A model generated the notes under the pieces. The model was not told where the DNA came from and ran no database searches. It saw nothing but the letters and a program-made list of their open reading frames with translations. This document shows positions 51,106 to 60,258 of a DNA stretch of 64,000 nucleotides, one piece after another (the stretch's first letter is position 1; each line of letters opens with the position of its first letter). Source of the stretch: Litoreibacter arenae DSM 19593. GTDB lineage: Bacteria > Pseudomonadota > Alphaproteobacteria > Rhodobacterales > Rhodobacteraceae. Where the stretch lies: contig NZ_KE557314.1 of NCBI RefSeq assembly GCF_000442275.2, positions 1,023,085-1,087,084 on the forward strand. The letters are read 5' to 3'. Position numbers and translations under genes: made by a program.

Positions 51106-52752
51106 ATGAGATTTCGTGCCAGCATAGCCGCTTTGTTGATGATGTCGGTGCCAGTCTGGGCAGCGGATGTGGCGCTTGTCGTGGGCAACGCGGACTATGC
51201 CAACGGCAGTGACCTGAGCGACGCAGGCCGGATGCTGGACGCGGTGGCTCCGCTGGAAGAAGCGGGGTTCGAGGTGTTGAGCGGCGCGGATCTGAGCGCC
51301 GAGGCGCTGGCGAGTCTGGTGTCGGAACTGAACGCAAAAGTGGACGGGACGGGGCGGGTCGTGATCGCCTTGGCGGGGCATTTCGGGAAAAGTTTGAGCG
51401 GGAACTGGTTTTTGGGCGCGGATGCGGATGAGCCGGATTTGGTGGCCATGGGTACTCAGGCGGTGCCGTTGGATGTGCTGATGGAGATAGCGGCGCGCGC
51501 GCCCGGTGGGGCGGTTGTGACGCTAGGGACCGAGGACGCTGAATTTGAGTATGGCGCGGGTGTGAGCGCGGGTTTGGATGAGGTGGACGTGTCGCAGGGG
51601 GTGGCCCTGGTGACTGGTCCTGCGGGCGACGTGGTGGATTTTGCGACCGATGCGTTGACCGTGAAGGGGCAGTCGATTGCCAACGCTTTGAATGCTTGGC
51701 CGTCGTTGCAAGGTTCCGGATTTATGGCGCCTTTGGTGGCGTTTCTGCCCGGAGATGGCGCGGCGCCGCCGGAGGTGCCGAAAGCGGACCCGGATGCGGA
51801 GCAGAAAGCGTTTTGGCAGGTGACGCAGGATATTGGCACGCTGGATGCTTATGAGGCGTATCTGAAGCGGCATCCGGATGGGCTGTTCGTTGGTGACGCG
51901 CGGGGCGCGATTGACCGCATCAAGGCGCAGCCTCTGGTGCTGGCGGAGCAGAACGAAGAGGCGTTGCGCCTGAGCCGCGACCGGCGACGGGAAATCCAGC
52001 GGGCGCTGTCTTTGCTGGATTACGACCCCAAGGGCATCGACGGGATTTTCGGACCGGGATCACGGGGGGCGATCAGGGCCTGGCAGAACGTCAATGGCGA
52101 GGACGCCACAGGTTTCCTGACGCAGGCGCAGATCGAGCGGCTGGGGGCACAGGCCGACCGCCGCGCGCTGGAGTTGGAAGCCGAAGCGGAGAAGCGCAAG
52201 ATCGAGATCGAGCGCAAGGACCGCGCCTATTGGCGCGCGACCGGGCAAGGCGGCGACGAGACGGGGTTGCGGGCTTATCTGGAACGCTACCCTGACGGCG
52301 TGTTCGCGGAGATTGCGACGCAGCGGCTGGAGCCGTTCGAGGAAGCCCGTCGTGCGGATGCTGCGGAGCAGGATCGTGCGGATTGGGATGCGGCGGAGTC
52401 CGTGGGCTCGCTTGCCGCCTATGAAGGCTATGTGCAGGCGAACTCTGAGGGGGCGTTTGTCGAGCAGGCCCGCGCAAAGATTGCGGAGCTGAAGTTTGAG
52501 GCGGACAACGCCGAGGCTTTGGACGCGGCGCAGCGCAATGAGGAGCGGCTGGGGCTGAACGACACCACGCGGAAGCTGGTTGAAGGGCGGCTGGAAGCGC
52601 TGGGGCTGAAACCGGGTGCAGTGGACGGGGTGTTCGACGACGACACCCGCCGTGCAATCCGGCGCTATCAGGAGGCGCGCAACCTGACGCGCACGGGGTT
52701 TTTGAACCAGCAGACGGTGGTGCGGCTATTGGCAGATTCGGTGCTGCGCTAA
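51106..52752 (+). CDS. Exported caspase-fold / peptidoglycan-binding protein without cysteine
   Basis: A 548-residue protein with a signal peptide (cleavage near 20). Residues 21-220 resemble a caspase-like domain ([25 protein letters not shown] with His92). No cysteine exists anywhere in the protein, so it cannot be a cysteine protease. Then come three related repeats of about 36 residues (near 231, 375 and 427; core [40 protein letters not shown]) and two peptidoglycan-binding domains (near 285-340 and 490-545; [36 protein letters not shown]). Probably a cell-wall-associated scaffold. Convergent with recR. Confidence 0.75.
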   Translation: MRFRASIAALLMMSVPVWAADVALVVGNADYANGSDLSDAGRMLDAVAPLEEAGFEVLSGADLSAEALASLVSELNAKVDGTGRVVIALAGHFGKSLSGNWFLGADADEPDLVAMGTQAVPLDVLMEIAARAPGGAVVTLGTEDAEFEYGAGVSAGLDEVDVSQGVALVTGPAGDVVDFATDALTVKGQSIANALNAWPSLQGSGFMAPLVAFLPGDGAAPPEVPKADPDAEQKAFWQVTQDIGTLDAYEAYLKRHPDGLFVGDARGAIDRIKAQPLVLAEQNEEALRLSRDRRREIQRALSLLDYDPKGIDGIFGPGSRGAIRAWQNVNGEDATGFLTQAQIERLGAQADRRALELEAEAEKRKIEIERKDRAYWRATGQGGDETGLRAYLERYPDGVFAEIATQRLEPFEEARRADAAEQDRADWDAAESVGSLAAYEGYVQANSEGAFVEQARAKIAELKFEADNAEALDAAQRNEERLGLNDTTRKLVEGRLEALGLKPGAVDGVFDDDTRRAIRRYQEARNLTRTGFLNQQTVVRLLADSVLR

Positions 52753-53345
52753 AGCGCTTTGCGGGCCTTGAGGGCGGCGGAGATGGTGCCGTCGTCGAGA
52801 TAGTCCAGCTCTCCGCCGATGGGGACGCCTTGGGCAAGCGAGGTGACTTTGACGCCGCGTGTTTCAAGCTCTCCGGCGATGTAGTGCGCAGTTGTCTGGC
52901 CGTCGATTGTCGCGTTTAGCGCGAGGATCACTTCGGTGATATTCTCGTCCGCCATGCGGGCCATTAGCTTTGGAATACGCAACTCTTCCGGGCCTATGGC
53001 GTCGAGCGCGGACAACGTGCCGCCCAGCACGTGGTAGCGGCCCTTGAAGACGCCGGAGCGTTCCATCGCCCAGAGGTCGGCCACGTCCTCGACCACGCAG
53101 ATCTCGCCATTGGCGCGTTTTTCGGAGGTGCAGATGTCGCAGACCTCCGATGTGCCGATATTTCCGCAAGTGACGCATTCCCGCGCGGTGGCGGCGACTT
53201 TTTGCAAGCTGTCGGACAGGGGCGTCATCAGCAGCGCGCGTTTCTTGATCATGTGCAGCACCGCACGACGCGCAGAGCGGGGGCCAAGCCCGGGCAGCTT
53301 GGCCATCATCGCAATCAAGGCGTCGATATCTTTTGTGCTACTCAA
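52749..53345 (-). CDS. recR: Recombination mediator RecR
   Basis: A 198-residue RecR: N-terminal helix-hairpin-helix ([19 protein letters not shown]), C4 zinc finger ([16 protein letters not shown]) and TOPRIM domain ([21 protein letters not shown] to [13 protein letters not shown]). It loads RecA with RecFO at gaps. The start is a TTG at 53345; no better start is in frame. It follows ybaB and dnaX in the classical order. The 3' end overlaps the convergent gene by 4 bases. Confidence 0.95.
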   Translation of the reverse strand: MSSTKDIDALIAMMAKLPGLGPRSARRAVLHMIKKRALLMTPLSDSLQKVAATARECVTCGNIGTSEVCDICTSEKRANGEICVVEDVADLWAMERSGVFKGRYHVLGGTLSALDAIGPEELRIPKLMARMADENITEVILALNATIDGQTTAHYIAGELETRGVKVTSLAQGVPIGGELDYLDDGTISAALKARKAL

Positions 53346-53377
53346 ACGTTCGCGCCTTTTGCTGCGGTCGGAGCCTC

Positions 53378-53403
53378 CGGCGGAGGTATTTTTGAAGCAA
53401 TGA
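53378..53403 (+). repeat. Dispersed extragenic motif, copy 4
   Basis: A CCTCCGGCGGAGG hairpin followed by TATTTTTGAAGCAATGATGG, in the 61-base gap between recR and ybaB. The TATTTTT..CAA.ATG pattern matches copies 1-3, though this copy is the most divergent. Confidence 0.4.
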
Positions 53404-53406
53404 TGG

Positions 53407-53751
53407 TCAGAACGGCATTTTCGTGCCGGCGGGGATGCCCATTTCTTCGGTGATTTTGCCCAGTTCGGCCTCGGCCTTTTCGGCGGCCTTGTTTTGGGCG
53501 TCCTTGATGGCGGCGAGGATCAGGTCTTCGACAACTTCCTTTTCGTCGGGGTGAAAGATCGACGGGTCGATATCAAGGCCGGTGAGGATGCCTTTGGCCG
53601 TGGCGGTGGCCTTGACCAGACCGGCGCCGCTTTCGCCCTGCACCTCGATCTTTTGCAGGTCCTCCTGCATCTGGGTCATCTTTTCCTGCATTTCCTTGGC
53701 TTTTTTCATCATTCCGGCCATATCGCCGAGGCTGCCTAGTCCTTTGAGCAT
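53407..53751 (-). CDS. YbaB/EbfC nucleoid-associated protein
   Basis: A 114-residue protein with the YbaB pattern: [29 protein letters not shown], then [22 protein letters not shown]. It binds DNA as a dimer and is encoded between dnaX and recR in many bacteria. The ATG at 53751 has GGAGACACTCAG upstream; the frame is open further but lacks conservation. Confidence 0.93.
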   Translation of the reverse strand: MLKGLGSLGDMAGMMKKAKEMQEKMTQMQEDLQKIEVQGESGAGLVKATATAKGILTGLDIDPSIFHPDEKEVVEDLILAAIKDAQNKAAEKAEAELGKITEEMGIPAGTKMPF

Positions 53752-53827
53752 CTGAGTGTCTCCAGTTGAGAAAATGTGTTTGGGGTGGTTATGACAGACC
53801 CCATATGGGGGCGACAAGCGGCTATGA

Positions 53828-55561
53828 CTAGCCGTCCTCGAACGGGTCCCATTCGTCCTCGACCTCTGGCAGTGCCTCGACGGCGGCTTCCTGCACAAGA
53901 TCGGCGGCGGTGCGGATTTCGATGATTTTGGCACCGGGGAAGGCCTGAAGCGTGGCCTGCATCAGAGGGTGCTCGGCCGCCTCGGCCTTGAGCGCGTTGG
54001 CTTCGGCATCGCGTTCGGCGGCGAGTGTCGGGGCACCGCCTTCGTTAACCAGGGTGACGGCCCAGCGTTGGCCGGTCCATTGCTGCAATCGCGCACCCAG
54101 ACGGGCGGCGAGGTCGCGGGGGGCGTCGTCGGTGGGGACAAATTCGATGCGGCCGGGGGAGTAATGGGCGAGCTGCACGTAGCCTTCGACCTCCACCAGC
54201 AACTTCACGTCGCGGTTGGCGCGGATCAGGCCGACGATGTGGTTGAACGTGGGGTAGTGCGCCAGCGCGGTTTCCGCCGACAGGTCGAGCGCGGCGGAGG
54301 TGCCGCCGCCTGCGCTTACGGTTTGGGTTTGAGCGCGTGCGGTGGTCATGCCGCCTTGCGGGGCGGTGGTGCCTGCGGGTGGCGTAGGTGGCGGCGGTGT
54401 GTCTTGCAGCTTGCGCACGAGTTCCTCGGGCGAGGGCAGGTCGGCCATGTGGGTCAGGCGGATGATTGCCATTTCGGCGGCCATCATGGCATTGGGGGCG
54501 CTGGCGACTTCCTCAAGGGATTTGAGGAGGAGTTGCCACATGCGGGACATGGCGCGCATGGGAAGCGCCTCGGCCATTTGTGCGCCGCGGGTGCGCTCGT
54601 CGGGGCCGACGGTGGGATCGTCGGCGGCCTCTGGCGTGATCTTGATGACGGAGACCCAGTGGGTGATTTCGGCCAGATCGCGCAGCACCGCCATCGGGTC
54701 GGCACCGTCGGCATATTGCGAGGACAACTCCTGCAACGCGCCTGCGGCGTCGCCCTTCATGATCAGGTCGAACAGGTCCAGCACGCGGCCCCGGTCGGCG
54801 AGGCCGAGCATGGCGCGGACTTGCGGCGCTGTGGTCTCGCCCGCGCCATGGGAAATGGCCTGATCCATCAGGGACATGGCGTCGCGGACGGAGCCTTCGG
54901 CGGCACGGGTGATCAGGGCCAGCGCGTCCTCGGCGATTTCGGCGTTTTCCTTGGCGGCGATGGATTGCAGGTGGGCGATCATCACCTCCGGCTCGATCCG
55001 GCGCAGATCGAAGCGCTGGCAGCGGGACAGGACGGTGACGGGCACCTTGCGGATTTCCGTCGTGGCGAAGATGAATTTGACGTGCTCGGGCGGCTCCTCC
55101 AGCGTCTTCAACAGGGCGTTGAAGGCGGAGGTGGAAAGCATGTGCACCTCGTCGATGATGTAGATTTTGTAGCGGGCGGAGGCGGCGCGGTAATGCACCG
55201 AGTCGATGATTTCGCGGATGTCGCCGACGCCGGTGCGCGAGGCGGCGTCCATTTCCATAACGTCGACATGGCGACCTTCGGCGATGGCCACGCAGTTGTC
55301 ACAGGTGCCACATGGCTCCGTCGTGGGGCCGCCTTTGCCGTCGGTGCCGATGCAGTTCATGCCCTTGGCGATGATCCGCGCGGTGGTGGTTTTGCCGGTG
55401 CCGCGAATGCCCGTCATGATGAAGGCCTGCGCGATGCGGCCCGCGTCGAAGGCGTTTTTCAGTGTGCGGACCATGGCGTCCTGACCGATCAGGTCGGCGA
55501 ATGTCGCAGGGCGGTATTTCCGCGCCAGAACCTGATAGCCGCCGCTGGTCGTTTCAGTCAT
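53828..55561 (-). CDS. dnaX: DNA polymerase III subunits gamma and tau
   Basis: A 577-residue clamp loader subunit: Walker A GIRGTGKTTTARIIAKG, zinc module CIGTDGKGG...CGTCDNC, DEVHMLSTSAFNALLKTLEEPP, and SRC motif VLSRCQRFDLRRI. Domain III follows, then a shortened proline-rich tau region with a C-terminal domain ending in EDEWDPFEDG. The ATG at 55561 is preceded by GGAACTCTC. It heads the dnaX-ybaB-recR group. Confidence 0.95.
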   Translation of the reverse strand: MTETTSGGYQVLARKYRPATFADLIGQDAMVRTLKNAFDAGRIAQAFIMTGIRGTGKTTTARIIAKGMNCIGTDGKGGPTTEPCGTCDNCVAIAEGRHVDVMEMDAASRTGVGDIREIIDSVHYRAASARYKIYIIDEVHMLSTSAFNALLKTLEEPPEHVKFIFATTEIRKVPVTVLSRCQRFDLRRIEPEVMIAHLQSIAAKENAEIAEDALALITRAAEGSVRDAMSLMDQAISHGAGETTAPQVRAMLGLADRGRVLDLFDLIMKGDAAGALQELSSQYADGADPMAVLRDLAEITHWVSVIKITPEAADDPTVGPDERTRGAQMAEALPMRAMSRMWQLLLKSLEEVASAPNAMMAAEMAIIRLTHMADLPSPEELVRKLQDTPPPPTPPAGTTAPQGGMTTARAQTQTVSAGGGTSAALDLSAETALAHYPTFNHIVGLIRANRDVKLLVEVEGYVQLAHYSPGRIEFVPTDDAPRDLAARLGARLQQWTGQRWAVTLVNEGGAPTLAAERDAEANALKAEAAEHPLMQATLQAFPGAKIIEIRTAADLVQEAAVEALPEVEDEWDPFEDG

Positions 55562-55620
55562 GAGAGTTCCTTGGATTCGGGTGCGCCCCAGACCCTAATT
55601 CGCGCGGCTCTCAAGGTCCA

Positions 55621-55986
55621 CTAGAGACTCCACAGCACCGCGCCCACGGCGGCGGATGAGAGGCTCATCAGGATGGCGATGACGCGGAAATTCCGGCTTG
55701 GGGTCGCCTCCGCATCGGTGTCGTTGAGGCGATCCCAGGTTTTGGTGGCCTGTCGCTGTGCGCCCCAGAAGATCGAGATTGCCACGATCAGGAACATGGA
55801 GGCCACGACCTTGGCGGCCCATGTGGGCTCGAAATCGCCGAACACGGCCTTCAGGCCGATGGCGACGCCGACTGCGCCAAGCCCCGTGCCCATCCAGCTG
55901 GCGAAGGTGCGTTCGTTGGCCAGAATTGTGCGGTCTTCGGCCCAGTTGGTACGCTCTTCGGCGAGTTCTTGGTTGTCTTTGCTCAT
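55621..55986 (-). CDS. DUF202 / YidH family membrane protein
   Basis: A 121-residue protein with the DUF202 signature ERTNWAEDRTILANERTFASWMGTGLGAVGVAIGL and three hydrophobic segments. Function unknown; the family is often involved in stress-related envelope functions. The ATG at 55986 (MSKDNQELAEE) begins the conserved part. Confidence 0.82.
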   Translation of the reverse strand: MSKDNQELAEERTNWAEDRTILANERTFASWMGTGLGAVGVAIGLKAVFGDFEPTWAAKVVASMFLIVAISIFWGAQRQATKTWDRLNDTDAEATPSRNFRVIAILMSLSSAAVGAVLWSL

Positions 55987-56053
55987 GGGGGGCAAAGATA
56001 GGGCATCTGTGAAGAAGAGGAAGAGGGAAAGCGTCTGATGCAACAGGCGCTAG

Positions 56054-56150
56054 GGTGAGAGGTTGGACATCGACCCAAGTGGGGCTCGTTGTGGCTGCTT
56101 CCTTCCGGACCTGACCAGGTTGGCGAGGCACTTGCCCGCGCCAACCCCTC
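56054..56150 (-). ncRNA. ffs: Bacterial signal recognition particle RNA (4.5S)
   Basis: On the minus strand the sequence contains GGTCAGGTCCGGAAGGAAGC followed by AGCC, the universally conserved domain IV of SRP RNA that binds Ffh. The flanks pair: GAGGGGTTGG at the 5' side with CCAACCTCTC at the 3' side, and the inner CGCCAACC/… arms form the long rod. The RNA is a scaffold of the targeting particle for membrane proteins. The exact ends are estimated from the pairing. It lies near dnaX, as in many bacteria. Confidence 0.93.
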
Positions 56151-56245
56151 AAGGTTCATATAGGTTGCGATTCTAGAAAACGCAAGGTTTGCCAAGTCGG
56201 TGCGCTCGTGACAAAAGCTATGCGATCAGAATTGGGGGCGATGCA

Positions 56246-57211
56246 GTGAAACTTGCGGAGACTGTGACATTTGGCGGCTCTGGGCTGGACCGCGCGGCGC
56301 ATTTGCGCGGCGACGCTGCGGCGTTGGCAGAGTTGCTGGCGAAACCTGACACCGGCGTGCTGCCGTTCTGGCATGGCAAGCCGTTGATTGCGGGGCAAGG
56401 GCGGGACCGCCCTGCGTGGCAGGCGGTGGATCATCCGGTTTTCGAGCAGGCTGACGAAGAGCCGATTTTTCTGGGGCTGGATGATGGCGTCGCGCGTTTC
56501 TGCCGCGATATTTCCTGCTGGGAACCTGACGAAGCTTTGGAGACGCTGCACCAGTTTCTGGACCCCTCGGAGCAGCATTATCCCGGTATGCCGGAGGATG
56601 AACGCTTTTCCGAACTACGGGCGATCATGACGCATCTGTCGCCGCGCGATGCTGAACTGGTGACCATGGCGAAAGCTATCGGAAGCTGGCACGAGATCCA
56701 CGGATTTTGCGCCCGCTGCGGGGCGAAGAGCGAAATTTCCATGGCGGGCTGGCAACGGGAATGCACCGTCTGCCGCGCCCACCATTTTCCGCGCACTGAC
56801 CCCGTCGTGATCATGCTGATTACGCATGGCAACTCGGTACTGATGGGGCGCTCGCCCGGGTGGCCGGAAGGGATGTATTCCTGCCTTGCCGGTTTTGTCG
56901 AGCCGGGGGAGACCATCGAGGCCGCCGTGCGCCGCGAGACCTTCGAGGAGTCGGGCGTTCGTGTGGGCGCGGTGGAGTATTTGTCGAGTCAGCCCTGGCC
57001 GTTTCCCGCGTCAATGATGATGGGGTGTCGCGGTCATGCGCTGAGCACCGAGATCACCATTGACCCGACCGAAATAGAAGACGCCATCTGGGTGACCCGC
57101 GAGGAAATGATGGAGACGTTTGCGGGCAACAACCCGAAAATGAAACCTGCCCGAAAAGGCGCAATCGCGCATTTCCTGTTGCTTAACTGGCTTCGCGATA
57201 CGTTAGACTAG
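56246..57211 (+). CDS. nudC: NAD(H) diphosphatase / decapping NUDIX enzyme NudC
   Basis: A 321-residue NudC. The four-cysteine zinc site is CARCGAKSEISMAGWQRECTVC, the Nudix box is GFVEPGETIEAAVRRETFEESGV, and the subfamily marker SQPWPFPASMMMG follows. It hydrolyses NADH and removes NAD caps from RNA. I choose the GTG at 56246, preceded by GGGGGCGATGCA; the frame extends upstream but without conservation. It lies divergent from ffs. Confidence 0.92.
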   Translation: MKLAETVTFGGSGLDRAAHLRGDAAALAELLAKPDTGVLPFWHGKPLIAGQGRDRPAWQAVDHPVFEQADEEPIFLGLDDGVARFCRDISCWEPDEALETLHQFLDPSEQHYPGMPEDERFSELRAIMTHLSPRDAELVTMAKAIGSWHEIHGFCARCGAKSEISMAGWQRECTVCRAHHFPRTDPVVIMLITHGNSVLMGRSPGWPEGMYSCLAGFVEPGETIEAAVRRETFEESGVRVGAVEYLSSQPWPFPASMMMGCRGHALSTEITIDPTEIEDAIWVTREEMMETFAGNNPKMKPARKGAIAHFLLLNWLRDTLD

Positions 57212-57238
57212 ATTTAAGATACGAATGAGCAGGGGCAT

Positions 57239-57724
57239 ATGAAATTCTCCACCAAGGAAGACCTTGAGATACCCATCGACGATGCGTTTTCGATGTTGTC
57301 GGATTTCGACGGCTTTGAGCGCGCGATCCTGCGCCGCGGCGCGGATGTGGCGCGGACGGACAAGATGGATCATGTCGGCGTCGGCATGAGCTGGAAAGCC
57401 CGCGCCACCGTGCGCGGCAAGAAGCGCGACTTCGACGCCAAGCTGGTGGAATATGACCGCCCGAACCAGATGCTGTTCGAGGTGAAGACGAAGAACATGG
57501 CTTCAACGTTTCTGGTGGAACTGGTGCCGCTGTCCCGCGCCCGAACGCGGATGCGGATCGAGTTGGACGTAAAGCCGCAGACCTTGTCCGCGCGGTTGCT
57601 GATGCAATCGGCCAAGCTGGCCCGCAATACGCTGAACCGCCGCTACAAAACCCGCATCGCGCATTTCGCCAGCGATCTGGAAGAACGCCACAAGAAGGGC
57701 ATGCGCACGGCAGGCGTGAGCTGA
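57239..57724 (+). CDS. SRPBCC-fold protein
   Basis: A 161-residue protein with the START-like (SRPBCC) pattern: EIPIDDAFSMLSDFDGFERAILRRG, VGVGMSWKARATVRGKKRDFDAKL and an amphipathic final helix NTLNRRYKTRIAHFASDL. It probably binds a small hydrophobic ligand in the cytoplasm. AGCAGGGGCAT precedes the ATG, 27 bases after the nudC stop, so co-transcription with nudC is likely. Confidence 0.72.
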   Translation: MKFSTKEDLEIPIDDAFSMLSDFDGFERAILRRGADVARTDKMDHVGVGMSWKARATVRGKKRDFDAKLVEYDRPNQMLFEVKTKNMASTFLVELVPLSRARTRMRIELDVKPQTLSARLLMQSAKLARNTLNRRYKTRIAHFASDLEERHKKGMRTAGVS

Positions 57725-57748
57725 TTTTCTTGAGGTCTGGCAACCTCT

Positions 57749-57767
57749 CCTGACAGAACCTGTCAGG
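57749..57767. other. Perfect inverted repeat between the SRPBCC and GFA genes
   Basis: CCTGACAG-AAC-CTGTCAGG, an 8-bp perfect inverted repeat with a 3-base centre, preceded by a GAGGT/ACCTC hairpin at 57732-57747. It could be an operator of the GFA gene or a weak terminator; there is no T tract. Confidence 0.4.
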
Positions 57768-57815
57768 TGCCTCCGGTTATACTGCCCTGACATATGATCG
57801 AGCAGGAGATTCGCT

Positions 57816-58226
57816 TTGGAACGGACCGGACGCTGCGCCTGTGGCGCTATTCAGTTCACCATCACCGCACCCTTTATCGGGGTCGGCCTGTGCCACTGCA
57901 CCAAATGCCAGAAGGCATCGGGAGGCGGTCCGAACTACGTCGCCCTGACGCCGAGGGACGCGTTGAGAATCACCAAGGGCGAGCCCGCGATATACGAGTC
58001 TGTGGGTGACAGCGGTGGGACCATCGGGCGGGCGTTCTGCGGCACCTGCGGCACGCCGCTGTGGAGCATCCCCGCCAACGAGCCGTTCTTTGCGTTGAAG
58101 CTGGGAAGTCTGGATGACACGTCGGACCTGAAGCCCGAAATGCACATTTACGTCGCCTCTGCGCCGGATTGGCACGGGATCAACGACGAGCTGCCGAAAT
58201 TTCCGCAGATGCCGCCTGCGGGTTAG
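57816..58226 (+). CDS. GFA-family (glutathione-dependent formaldehyde-activating enzyme-like) zinc protein
   Basis: A 136-residue protein with the CENP-V/GFA zinc sites: [23 protein letters not shown] and [11 protein letters not shown]. The family binds zinc through these cysteines; only a few members act on S-hydroxymethylglutathione. The TTG start at 57816 is supported by AGGAG eight bases upstream. Its stop overlaps the convergent NUDIX gene by 4 bases. Confidence 0.83.
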   Translation: MERTGRCACGAIQFTITAPFIGVGLCHCTKCQKASGGGPNYVALTPRDALRITKGEPAIYESVGDSGGTIGRAFCGTCGTPLWSIPANEPFFALKLGSLDDTSDLKPEMHIYVASAPDWHGINDELPKFPQMPPAG

Positions 58227-58642
58227 CCCAGCACCAAGCGCAGCACTTTGCCGACATTTTCCGACATGGGGCGGTCGCCTGCCAAGGCGGCCTCCACCGG
58301 AACCCACGCGGCATCCATCGCGTCGTCATCCGCGACTGGCGTACCGGAGACGTAGTCGCACACCACCGCCGCCAGCAGGTAGTGGTGCGCGATTGTGCCA
58401 TCCGCGCTGCGCGCCACGATGTCGAGGTTTGTCAGGTAGCCGCGCGGCGTGGCGGTGACGCCGGTTTCCTCCAGCAACTCGCGGGCGGCGGCGGCGAGTG
58501 CGGTCTCGCCCAACTCTACATGGCCGCCGGGGAAGCCCCAGAGGCCCGCGTTCGGCTCATTGCGGCGCTGGAACAGCAGGGTGTGGCCTTCGCGCACGAC
58601 CACCGCAAGCGCCCCCAGCTTCGGGCGACGTGGCTCAGCCAC
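58223..58642 (-). CDS. NUDIX hydrolase
   Basis: A 139-residue single-domain NUDIX protein with the box [24 protein letters not shown] preceded by LWGFPG. It resembles ADP-ribose/nucleotide-sugar pyrophosphatases (opening [19 protein letters not shown]). Substrate not evident. The GTG start overlaps the pheA stop by 8 bases, so it is translated with pheA. Confidence 0.85.
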   Translation of the reverse strand: MAEPRRPKLGALAVVVREGHTLLFQRRNEPNAGLWGFPGGHVELGETALAAAARELLEETGVTATPRGYLTNLDIVARSADGTIAHHYLLAAVVCDYVSGTPVADDDAMDAAWVPVEAALAGDRPMSENVGKVLRLVLG

Positions 58643-59468
58643 GGGGGAACGCGGCGGGGTAGGTGCCGAGGATCTTGATCTCGGAGGTGAAGAATTCCAG
58701 TTCGTCCATCGCGTGCTGCACGCCGATGTCGTCGGGGTGGCCGGAGATGTCCGCGTAGAACTGCGTCGCCGTAAACTCGCCGTCGACCATGTAGCTTTCC
58801 AGCTTGGTCATGTTGATGCCGTTCGTCGCAAACCCGCCCATCGCCTTATAGAGCGCGGCGGGGATGTTGCGCACGTTGAACACGAAGGACGTGATCATGT
58901 GGGTCTCGCCACGCCGCGTCATGTCGGCCTCGGGCGACATGATGAGGAAACGGGTGGTGTTGGTGTCGTGGTCTTCGATATCGTTGGCAAGCACTTTGAG
59001 CCCGTGGGTTTCAGCCGCCATCGCGGAGGCGAGCACGCCGATGCCTGCCTGAGGGTGGGCGGCAAGCTCTGCCGCAGCGCCCGCGCTGTCGGCGGCGGCC
59101 TCGCCGCGGATGCCGTGTGCCTCCAGAAACGCGCGGCATTGAGGGATCAGGACGAGATGCGCGCGCACAGTTTTGATGCTGTCGAGCGTCGTGCCTTTGG
59201 GGGCCATAAGCGCGATGCGCACGCGCACGAATGCCTCGTCGATAATGTGCAGGCCGGATTCGGGTAGCAGCCGGTGAATGTCCGCCACGCGGCCATAGGT
59301 GGTGTTTTCGACCGGCAACATGGCCAGCGCCGCGTCGCCTTTGCGGACCGCGTCGATCACCTCTTCGAAGGTGGCGCAGGGCAGCGGTTCCATGTCGGGG
59401 CGTGCGTGAACACAGGCCTCGTGAGAGTAAGCGCCGAGTTCCCCCTGGAACGCAATTTTCTGAGTCAT
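58635..59468 (-). CDS. pheA: Prephenate dehydratase
   Basis: A 277-residue prephenate dehydratase without a chorismate mutase domain. The catalytic domain has [24 protein letters not shown] and the TRF motif in NTTRFLIM; the C-terminal ACT domain includes [26 protein letters not shown] and [12 protein letters not shown]. It makes phenylpyruvate for phenylalanine and is presumably inhibited through the ACT domain. The ATG at 59468 starts MTQKIAFQG. Confidence 0.94.
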   Translation of the reverse strand: MTQKIAFQGELGAYSHEACVHARPDMEPLPCATFEEVIDAVRKGDAALAMLPVENTTYGRVADIHRLLPESGLHIIDEAFVRVRIALMAPKGTTLDSIKTVRAHLVLIPQCRAFLEAHGIRGEAAADSAGAAAELAAHPQAGIGVLASAMAAETHGLKVLANDIEDHDTNTTRFLIMSPEADMTRRGETHMITSFVFNVRNIPAALYKAMGGFATNGINMTKLESYMVDGEFTATQFYADISGHPDDIGVQHAMDELEFFTSEIKILGTYPAAFPRG

Positions 59469-59575
59469 GGTGCATTTTCCCGCAAAAAGGCGTTTCGTCG
59501 CGGTTTCTAGCCCTTGCGGAAAGGGTTGGGAAGGCGATACATAACGCCGAAACGCCAAACGGGTGAGAGACAGAC

Positions 59576-60097
59576 ATGTTTGACACGATGACAATGACCA
59601 AGGTTCTGGGCGCGCTGTGCGGGTCCCTTCTGGTTTTTCTGCTGGGCGGCTGGGCCGCTGACCTGATCTACCACGGCGGCGGCGGTCACGGGGACGATCA
59701 CCAGCAAGCCTATGTGATCGAAGTTGAAGGTGGCGACGAAGAGCCCGAGGAAGAGGTCGAGGAAGTCGACTTTGCAGCGGTGATGGCCGAGGCCGATGCG
59801 GGCGCGGGCGAAAAGGTCTTCTCCAAGTGCAAGGCCTGCCACAAGCTGGAAGACGGCGGCAAAGGCACTGGCCCGCATCTGTGGAGCATCGTTGGACGTG
59901 ACATCGCCGCAGTTGGTGATTTCGGATATTCGAACGTCCTGGCTGAGAAAGAAGGCGACTGGACGCCGGAGCATCTTCAGGAGTTCCTTGCGGACCCCAA
60001 AGGTTGGGCGCCCGGCACCAAGATGAGCTTCGCCGGTCTCAAAAAGATCGAAGACCGCGCCAACCTGATTGCCTATCTGGAAACGATTGGCGGCTAA
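59576..60097 (+). CDS. Membrane-anchored c-type cytochrome
   Basis: A 173-residue class I cytochrome c: an uncleaved N-terminal anchor ([22 protein letters not shown]), an acidic linker ([12 protein letters not shown]), heme motif CKACH and the Met ligand in GTKMSFAGL. This matches CycM/cytochrome-c(y)-like proteins that carry electrons between the bc1 complex and the terminal oxidase on the periplasmic face. It is divergent from pheA and ends at an intrinsic terminator. Confidence 0.9.
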   Translation: MFDTMTMTKVLGALCGSLLVFLLGGWAADLIYHGGGGHGDDHQQAYVIEVEGGDEEPEEEVEEVDFAAVMAEADAGAGEKVFSKCKACHKLEDGGKGTGPHLWSIVGRDIAAVGDFGYSNVLAEKEGDWTPEHLQEFLADPKGWAPGTKMSFAGLKKIEDRANLIAYLETIGG

Positions 60098-60121
60098 GCC
60101 AGTCAGGCATATGATTCAGCG

Positions 60122-60147
60122 AAGGCCGCCCCTCGGGGCGGTCTTTT
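60122..60147 (+). terminator. Terminator of the cytochrome c gene
   Basis: CCGCCCC (60126-60132) and GGGGCGG (60135-60141) form a stem around TC, extended by weaker pairs, and TTTT follows at 60144-60147. Confidence 0.85.
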
Positions 60148-60258
60148 CATTTCAGGCGCTCACAATCGCGCAATCGCCCTTGATTGTTGGGCAAATCCAA
60201 CTTCTCTTGTCCTAGGTTGTCGTGCGACAGTCCCGTGACCGAGCTGAGGAGTATCCAA

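Noticed and set aside
53969-55624. 551-residue plus-strand frame opposite dnaX
   Set aside because: Antisense shadow; glycine-rich low-complexity product only.
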